Assembly: GCA_035591015.1 (NCBI GenBank)
Contig: JAXIUW010101116.1
Span: forward strand, 1 to 13,819
Origin: Cephalothrix simula
Lineage: Eukaryota; Nemertea; Palaeonemertea; Archinemertea; Cephalotrichidae
Direction of reading: 5' to 3'
Length of the DNA stretch: 13,819 nucleotides
The notes below the pieces were generated by a model. The model saw nothing but the letters and a program-made list of their open reading frames with translations. It had not been told where the DNA came from and made no database searches. How positions within the stretch are numbered: position 1 is the stretch's first letter; each line of letters starts with the position of its first letter. A program made the position numbers and the translations under genes. This document shows positions 8,480-13,819 of this stretch, piece by piece.

Positions 8480-9335
8480 GTAACAGAAGCATAAAGGCCA
8501 CTTTTTGTGAGCATGTGGACCAAGAGATTAATACAGAACCACCACCCTAATGGCCATGCAGCAGTAACAAAAAGTTGTAGGCTAGGTCCCCAAAAACCAA
8601 TACTGGGATCATTAATAGGGGATGGTTCATTGATATCCAACACAAACAGAAAACCTTACTAATATTTTTCGAGATCATGCGCATTTGCATAGGTGTGCGG
8701 ATTCGTATTTCGAAAAATAACGTCTTGAAAATCAAGGAATATCTCAGACTATAAATTAGGACAGATATAAGGTTGCCCCAGTCTAAGCGATCGGATGTCC
8801 ACGGTTAGTAACAGGCTAGGTTTCCAGTACACCATGGACATCCAATCGCTCAGACTGGAGGAACCTTACACCTATCCTAATTTCTTATTCGAGAGTGGTA
8901 TAGCCAATATACCACTCTCGAATAAGAAATTAAGATAGGTGTACTGGAAACCTAGCCTGTTACTAACCGTGGACATCCGATCGCTTAGACTGGGGCAACC
9001 TTATACCTGTCCTAATTTATAGTCTATTCCTTGATTTTCAAGAGGTTATTTTTCGAGTTTCCAGTCTATGAATCTTTGTTATTTTTTCGAAATACGCATC
9101 CGTGCCCCTACTGCAACTGCGCACGCGCGTATCTCGAAAACGATGAATACGCTTTTTTCTATTTTTTGTGATTGATTTATGGATCACCATAATGACCCCG
9201 AGTATTAGTTTTTTGGATACTCTGACCTTCGACCTTTTGCATGTTTTTGGCCACCAGTGCTTTAGTAGCGAGAAAAATTGAATAACAGGGAAGTCCAAAC
9301 GTAAAAAGTGGTATAAAATGCAAATTTGTACTACT
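8480..9335. mobile_element. Large foldback element, about 850 bp
   Basis: Inverted similarity runs from about 8480 to 9335. Outer matched blocks include CCACTTTTTGTG with the reverse complement of 9301-9314, TGGCC (8550 region) with 9248-9253, and AATACTGGGATCATTAAT near 8599 with 9186-9206. Middle blocks are CGTATTTCGAAAAATAAC (8704-8721) and its inverse near 9083-9100. The right arm holds an extra copy of the CGAAAAATAAC block (about 35 bp) that the left arm lacks. No target duplication was found and no protein is encoded. The minus-strand frames at 8455-8735 and 9038-9298 are mirror products of the two arms. Confidence 0.65.
8711..9055. repeat. Near-perfect central palindrome with nested copies
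   Basis: 8747-8833 and 8938-9024 are inverted copies differing at a single base out of 87. A further partial copy (GGACATCCAATCGCTCAGAC, about 8836-8855) lies between them in the same sense as the right arm. The very centre is another hairpin, GAGAGTGGTATA at 8891-8902 with its inverse at 8908-8919. The full sequence could fold into an extended cruciform. Confidence 0.85.
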
Positions 9336-9339
9336 TGAA

Positions 9340-9818
9340 CACAAAACTGCTCGGTGGTGTTAAATATTTAAAAGATCTTGATTCCGTAGTGGTAATTGAC
9401 TCCTACGTTTCTAATTGATTCTTTGTGGACACCAGGGATTTTCAGAGCAAAGTTGATTTTTCCAGGACTATTTTCAAAAAAGCAGTCCCTATACAATTAA
9501 TTTTACATTTATAATCTTTGATAACGATGATATTTTTTTTCATTTTTACGAAAGATAGTGAATTGTGATGAAAACGATTTTCCTATACATGAAATCTACT
9601 TGTGATTTCGAGATGATGGTAAAGTATTACATTACTTCCTAGACACCAAGTCGAAACTGTGCAATTTCTGCAAATGACAACTTTGGGGTCAATCATCTGA
9701 TAACTAACTACTATTGATATGTTACACTAATCGAAAAGATTTCCTTTTAAAACAACGACTACAAAATGGATGGACATGTTCAACATTCTAGAAATGAACA
9801 AATTGCCAGTGAGGTTTA
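9340..9818. other. A+T-rich spacer
   Basis: No feature seen. Confidence 0.5.
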
Positions 9819-10400
9819 ATATACAGTAGTGGTAAAAACACCGCTACAGGACCACCGGCGCAAGCTACCGGCCGCAATCTTTTATGACGTCATGCGACCA
9901 CTTAACGACAATATAAAGGCTTATTTGGTGGTTGGGGCGCACAGGCAAAAATAAAACTGGGGACCATGAGAGTCCCTTTTATACGAAAGCACGTTTTAAG
10001 AGCACTTCTATAAACAACAAATGCAAAGGCCATCAGGGCCACAATAATATAAAAAGGTACCACCACGTTATGTTTAAGGGCCACAAGTTGATATAATATA
10101 AACAAGGGCCACAACACTAAGTGGGGGTTAAATTTTTAGGGCAAACGAAATAAAAACTGGGGCAACTGAAATAAACTTTAGGGCCATTTTAGCCTTCATG
10201 GCCCTTTACAATATACTTACGGCCCTTTGTTTTATTTTCCAGTTTTGTTACTGTATTCTTATAACTCTATTACTCACGCACAAAATAACCACGGAAGGGA
10301 ACAGGGCTTCGTTTGACGCCAAGTGGTCGCATATCGCAAAACATGGTAACCGGAGGTGGCGCTAGTTTTCCAGGAGCTGCGTTTTACCAGTATTATATAC
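9819..10400. mobile_element. Inverted-repeat element with 6-bp duplication ATATAC
   Basis: ATATAC lies at 9819-9824 and 10395-10400. The ends read AGTAGTGGTAAAAAC (left) and, in reverse complement, AATACTGGTAAAAC (right). Further in, ATGCGACCACTT (9892-9903) pairs with AAGTGGTCGCAT (10321-10332), so the arms are about 85-90 bp. The interior repeats AATAAAACTGGGG-like and AGGGCCACAA-like words several times. The superfamily is uncertain. The 71-codon minus frame at 9902-10117 lies wholly within the element and shows no domain. Confidence 0.65.
9885..9892. promoter_or_regulatory. CRE-type palindrome TGACGTCA
   Basis: Exact octamer in the left arm of the 9825-10394 element; the right arm does not conserve it. 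Confidence 0.35.
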
Positions 10401-10736
10401 CAAGTGTAAGCAATTCAATCATATAATTATATAAGTATTTAGATATTAAATGACAACAGTACCCCTACAGTATCTTAAACAAGTAAAATTTTTACATAAG
10501 GGAACATTTTAAATGTTTGCAAGCCCACCGCCCCTGCCCAAAAAAAAACGTGAACGATTCTAATCAATAATTGCTTGGTTTAATTTCCGTTAATATTTAG
10601 TGAACAAGTGGGGAGATCTAGAGGGTCCATGGCCCCAACTTTTATATCTGGGTTGACATCTTTGACAGAAGATTTTGTAAAAATAAGGTACTGCGACCCC
10701 GAGTTCGGATTTTACGCCCTAAATTATCTTTAATGA
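10401..10736. other. A+T-rich spacer
   Basis: No gene or repeat seen. It ends in a pyrimidine-rich tract leading to the acceptor at 10749. Confidence 0.45.
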
Positions 10737-10868
10737 CTTCTTATTCCAGATCCACCAAGGGAAGCAAAAAAAGTATATATGACGTCTGTGGTCAACGAAA
10801 CGGGGTTAACATTCGTATCGCGTATCAATTACATTAACGAAATTGTCAGTAACACCAGACACGTTTTT
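10737..10868 (+). other. Possible exon, family unknown
   Basis: A good 3' splice acceptor (TGACTTCTTATTCCAG, ending 10749) leads into an open plus-strand frame with protein-like content, including REAKKVYMTSVVNETGLTFV and SRINYINEIVSN. It runs to TAA at 10869-10871. A possible donor (GTAACA at 10849-10854) would end the exon just before the stop. The last bases overlap, on the opposite strand, the C-terminus of the receptor relic at 10846-11830. I do not recognise the family, and the frame is only 44 codons. Confidence 0.25.
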
Positions 10869-11830
10869 TAAAATCTTTAGCAATAGCTTTACTCTGGCAA
10901 CTGATATAAAGAATGAAAATTAAGAGCGAGTCAAGGACTAGTTTAGGAAGACTAACATCATTCAAACTCATGACATAAATTACTCGAAAACCATACAAAA
11001 TTAATACACAAAGCCACTTGTTGCTCATAAGAGACATATAAAACAAAGGGTCTTTAGATATTCATTTCCCGCATCTTAGCCGAGAAAGATGCTTTAACAA
11101 TAGTAGCAGCATCACCTGGGGGAGGTTGGGAGGAGCCCTCCAACAGGGATTGACAAAAAAGAAACATTTCTCTGAAGCAGAGATAAAAAGATATTCATCG
11201 AATTACACAGTTGCTCTAATATAACGGGACACAAACTTAAGCCGTTCAAAACGTTGACCGTTAGTTACAATTTGCGTTTTTAAAAGCATGCAAAGTTCCG
11301 TGATATTTCGTGATTCATACCCAACCGGAAGTAATCCCATCATCTTTTTCTGTCACTCTCCAGAGATCACCGGAAACATCATTAAAAAAGAGAGTTGGCG
11401 TTGGAAATCTTTTTCCAAGGTGTCATACAATAAAATTAAATATTAACCCCAACAAATGTCTCCAGATCACTTCGACATCAAAATCTAATATAAACCCATT
11501 TAGATAGGGAAATGGAACCAGAACATTTAAGCGGAGCAAAATGGACAAAATATGAATAAAATTGAGAGTGAACTTGTAACTTAATCTGACAGATAAGGAT
11601 TCTTAAGATGCTGCAAAGTACCCGATCTTCCGTGAGGTTAATCTGGTTACACATCTTAAGGGATATCAATAATCTGTCGTAAACGAAAAGAAGGCTATGA
11701 ACAGTCATCATCATAAGTGCTTTAAAAAAGGCCTAAAATGCAAGAGGCGATCAAAATCCCAGGCCGCAACTGATTTTAAAACAAAAAACTCAAAGGCTAA
11801 AGAAATGAACGCCTTCCTACACGAATGCTT
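10846..11830 (-). pseudogene. Decayed rhodopsin-family (class A) GPCR, intronless, first helix missing
   Basis: Reading the minus strand from 11830 gives a TM2-like segment (RKAFISLAFEFFVLKSVAAW, followed by DFD; compare SLA and W-x-F in class A receptors). The frame then changes at an A6 run (11724-11729) into TM3, SLLFVYDRLLIS, where DRL sits at the place of the E/DRY motif. Next comes an ICL2/TM4-like part, NLTEDRVLCSILRILI, to TGA 11478. A TM5-like segment, HLLGLIFNFIV, ends at TGA 11423. The pre-TM6 part, VKASFSAKMREMNI, ends at TAA 11054. After another frame change come TM6 and TM7 (10846-11046), with DSLLIFILY where NSxxNPxxY is expected and then a helix-8-like AKDFKKRV. At least two frame changes and several stops show it cannot make a receptor. 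A TM1 segment was not found. The plus frame at 11310-11507 is a shadow. Confidence 0.5.
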
Positions 11831-11834
11831 TTAT

Positions 11835-12029
11835 TCATTCAGTTAATTCCGGCCTGTGCAAGCACTTATGCTACACGATTAATTCCGCCATTTGAAACAT
11901 GATTTACTAATCGAATATTTGACTATTTCCTAGAAGTAGCTTCTGGGAATTAAAAAAAAAACCAATCAATTAATTGAACAAACAAATACACAAATAAATT
12001 GAAATGAGGCCCCCCGTGGATTTCTCATA
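11835..12029. other. A+T-rich spacer upstream of the receptor relic
   Basis: The missing N-terminus and TM1 should lie here if the gene were complete. No convincing frame was found. The similar words CCGGAATTAACTGAA and CGGAATTAATCG occur 30 bp apart on the minus strand. Confidence 0.4.
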
Positions 12030-12376
12030 TTAAGGGTATAGGAACCCCCATAACCTATATATCACTGGAAAGGACATGCGAAATGGAGTTTCCTTACATC
12101 TGGTGGTGATCGGTTGGTGTTAAAAATTTCCAAAAGAAATGGCAGAAAATCAGCAAATTAATGGTTTTTTAGATTTGTGGCAAACAGGAAAATAGAACCC
12201 ACATAAACTATACATCCCTGGAAAGGGCATGTAAAATATAGTTAAATGGTGTTTCATTTCATGTCCCTACCACCACCTGGTGAAAAATGGCGGCTAGAAA
12301 TATTTGAATTTGAACATTTTTACTACCATTCTCCACATGGTGGCGGTAAGAACATGAAACCATTGCATTTTATTTT
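12030..12376 (+). repeat. Two tandem copies (about 153 bp apart) of the GGAAAGGGCAT repeat
   Basis: CCTATATATCACTGGAAAGG at 12054 and the matching CTATACATCCCTGGAAAGGG at 12207 start the two units. In each the core is followed some 25-50 bp later by a CACCTGGTG or CTGGTGGTG box, and in the second by GGCGG. The family also occurs at 13240 (plus) and 3385 (minus). Confidence 0.6.
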
Positions 12377-12404
12377 TGTTGTTGGCCACAACCGGAAAAA
12401 AAAA

Positions 12405-12599
12405 TTGGGGTAGGGGTCATTTTTTATTATTGGTGTCCGATTAGTTAAATTTTGTCAGCTTATAGGGTGGGTGTCCATCAGATTTTTCAGATTAGTTAGA
12501 TGTCAAGACTATAGTTAGAGGTGGGTGGGTGATTTTCTTAATTTTAACATTTTCACCTAATCTGACGTCGGAGTATGAAATTATCTGACGACCCCCCTG
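12405..12599 (+). mobile_element. Solo end of a third family member (copy 3a)
   Basis: The right terminus TTATCTGACGACCCCCCTG (ending 12599) matches the right terminus of copy 1 (TTGTCTGACAACCCCCCTG). The body consists of GATTAGTTAGAT-type units with GGGTGGGTGTCC words. It is an inverted copy of 13447-13640. No left terminus or target duplication was found, so it is truncated or rearranged. Confidence 0.6.
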
Positions 12600-13162
12600 G
12601 TACTTATAGTATTAGTTAGATCCAATGAATCAACGGTTCCGATTCGCGCGGAAAAATGTTAAGAGTTTGTATTTTATGACAACTTCCTTCTTTCTGGAAC
12701 GATCAAACATAAATAATTTATCTGTTTATGCACAAGTGGTGTAAATTGTTTCATAATTACAACGAATACGCTAAAGCACTTAAAAACCTTTATAATGTAT
12801 GTTTTAAAAGAAGAATACGTGTAGGTAAGTTATTCCTAGAATATCGAATAATTTATTCATTCATAAAAATAACCAATTAATTACTATGATACTAATGTTT
12901 CCTAACACTCAATGATATTTTTACAACTTTTAAAAAGTATAGTCCCAGTTGATTAATTTTTTAAAAGTTAAAATATTTCTTCTTTAAAAATTTCATTTTC
13001 ATCAGCTACTTGAAGTCCCTAAAGTGCATTTACAAAACGAAGGCGAAACATCAAGTCATTGTTATGTTTAAAATTACAGTCAGTCCAGAGGGATGGGGAA
13101 ATCGAGGTTTTAACGTAACATTTGAATTTTCTCTAATGGATGGAAAAATTAGATGAGGCACC
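12600..13162. other. Spacer between the inverted solo ends
   Basis: A+T-rich, no gene seen. Confidence 0.5.
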
Positions 13163-13196
13163 GGAAACATTTCGGTCCCGGAAACATTTCGGTCCC
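13163..13196. repeat. Perfect tandem duplication of 17 bp
   Basis: GGAAACATTTCGGTCCC occurs twice back to back, followed by a C-run. Confidence 0.9.
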
Positions 13197-13199
13197 CCC

Positions 13200-13360
13200 T
13201 CGTCGAGATCTCCTAGAAGGGGCATCGGAATTACCCGTTAACCCTATACATTTTTGGAAAGGGTATGAAAAGTTACACATCATTGGAGGGTTTTTAACTT
13301 TTTTGCCCCACCTGGTGGGGAGTGGTGGTGCAAAATGTGCAAAAAAATTGATTTAAGTCC
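13200..13360 (+). repeat. Third plus-strand copy of the GGAAAGGGCAT repeat
   Basis: CCTATACATTTTTGGAAAGG at 13243, then a CACCTGGTGGGG box near 13307. The 67-codon frame at 13153-13356 is a translation of this repeat and the 17-bp duplication before it. Confidence 0.55.
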
Positions 13361-13446
13361 CACTCTTAGTGGTCGGATGTTAACAGGTTAAGGGAACACA
13401 TCAAATCGTTCGGTTTAGAACAAAACTAGATACAATAGGTTGTTTG

Positions 13447-13660
13447 CAGGGGTCGTCAAGATTAGTTCAGGCACCGACGTCAGATTATTTGAAAATGATA
13501 AAATTCAGAAAATCACCTACCCAACCCTAACTAGTCTTGACATAAATCTAACTAATCTGACAAAATCTGATGGACACCCACCCTATAAGTTGACACCAAA
13601 AATAAAAAATGATCCCTCCACAAAACCGCAACAAAAAATTTCAAAAAATATGTCGCAAAT
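13447..13660 (-). mobile_element. Solo end of the third family member (copy 3b, inverted to 3a)
   Basis: It starts CAGGGGTCGTCAAGATTAG (13447), then CACCGACGTCAGATTATTTG, TAAATCTAACTAATCTGACA and TCTGATGGACACCCACCCTA, all reverse complements of copy 3a. No right terminus or duplication is visible before the window ends. The two short opposite frames here (13440-13685 and 13552-13746) are repeat translations. Confidence 0.6.
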
Positions 13661-13785
13661 GGAAAAAATACGCCAATGGGCGTGACGCTCACATGACGGA
13701 TGACGAATTGGCTATATGGTAAAATAAAAGCTATGATAGGAACCATGTTGATTTTTAATGAGCTACCATTTTGAGATTAGACCTA

Positions 13786-13793
13786 TGACGTCA
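13786..13793. promoter_or_regulatory. CRE-type palindrome TGACGTCA
   Basis: Exact octamer in a CTATGACGTCACCTAGCGGC context near the window end. Confidence 0.35.
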
Positions 13794-13819
13794 CCTAGCG
13801 GCGTAAATATTGACAAATC

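Noticed and set aside
8455-9298. Three minus-strand open frames as genes
   Set aside because: All lie within the arms of the large foldback; no protein features.
9902-10117. Hydrophobic minus-strand frame
   Set aside because: Lies within the inverted-repeat element with repeated AGGGCCACAA words; translation of non-coding repeat.
11310-11507. 65-codon plus-strand frame
   Set aside because: Antisense to the TM5/ICL3 part of the receptor relic; best read as its shadow.
1-13819. tRNA, rRNA or tRNA-derived SINE
   Set aside because: No paired A-box and B-box with cloverleaf potential was found on either strand by eye.

Overview
This window looks like A+T-rich (about two thirds A+T by eye) non-coding nuclear DNA from a eukaryote, most likely an invertebrate animal. 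It has no compact bacterial-type genes, no ribosome-binding-site spacing, and stop codons in every frame. It is packed with short non-autonomous DNA transposons and foldback repeats. On the minus strand there are decayed remains of what appear to be rhodopsin-type G-protein-coupled receptors. The species cannot be named from the sequence alone. No rRNA, tRNA, CRISPR array or intact protein gene was found.

Layout. 1-1349: nothing recognisable apart from a weak direct repeat. 1357-2107: a foldback element with a 7-bp flanking direct repeat. 2141-2395: a compact hairpin MITE in a TTA duplication. 2591-3007: a hAT-like element with CAGGGTRGCC ends. 3060-3440: a minus-strand copy of a dispersed GGAAAGGGCAT repeat. 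3699-3938 and 4576-4725: weak coding-like stretches, with a 170-bp MITE between them (4336-4505). 5084-5744 and 6659-7525: two inverted members of one element family, each with its own target-site duplication. They carry about 50-bp tandem units rich in TGACGTCA-type palindromes and flank a unique spacer that holds a coding-like stretch (5977-6309). 7586-8195 (minus): a possible, very decayed membrane-receptor relic. 8480-9335: a large foldback whose centre is an almost perfect palindrome. 9825-10394: another inverted-repeat element. 10737-10868: a short coding-like stretch behind a good splice acceptor. 10846-11830 (minus): the best protein relic, a class A GPCR pseudogene. 12030-12420 and 13200-13360: further GGAAAGGGCAT repeats. 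12420-12599 and 13447-13640: an inverted pair of solo ends related to the 5084/6659 family.

The genes do not form a working pathway. The window is best read as a transposon graveyard around decayed receptor genes. Its most unusual features are (i) a foldback-like hAT family whose arms are tandem arrays of CRE-like palindromes, (ii) a palindrome whose inner arms are 86/87 identical while its outer arms are heavily diverged, and (iii) several coding-like stretches, some broken by a single TGA, that a start-codon ORF search would miss.
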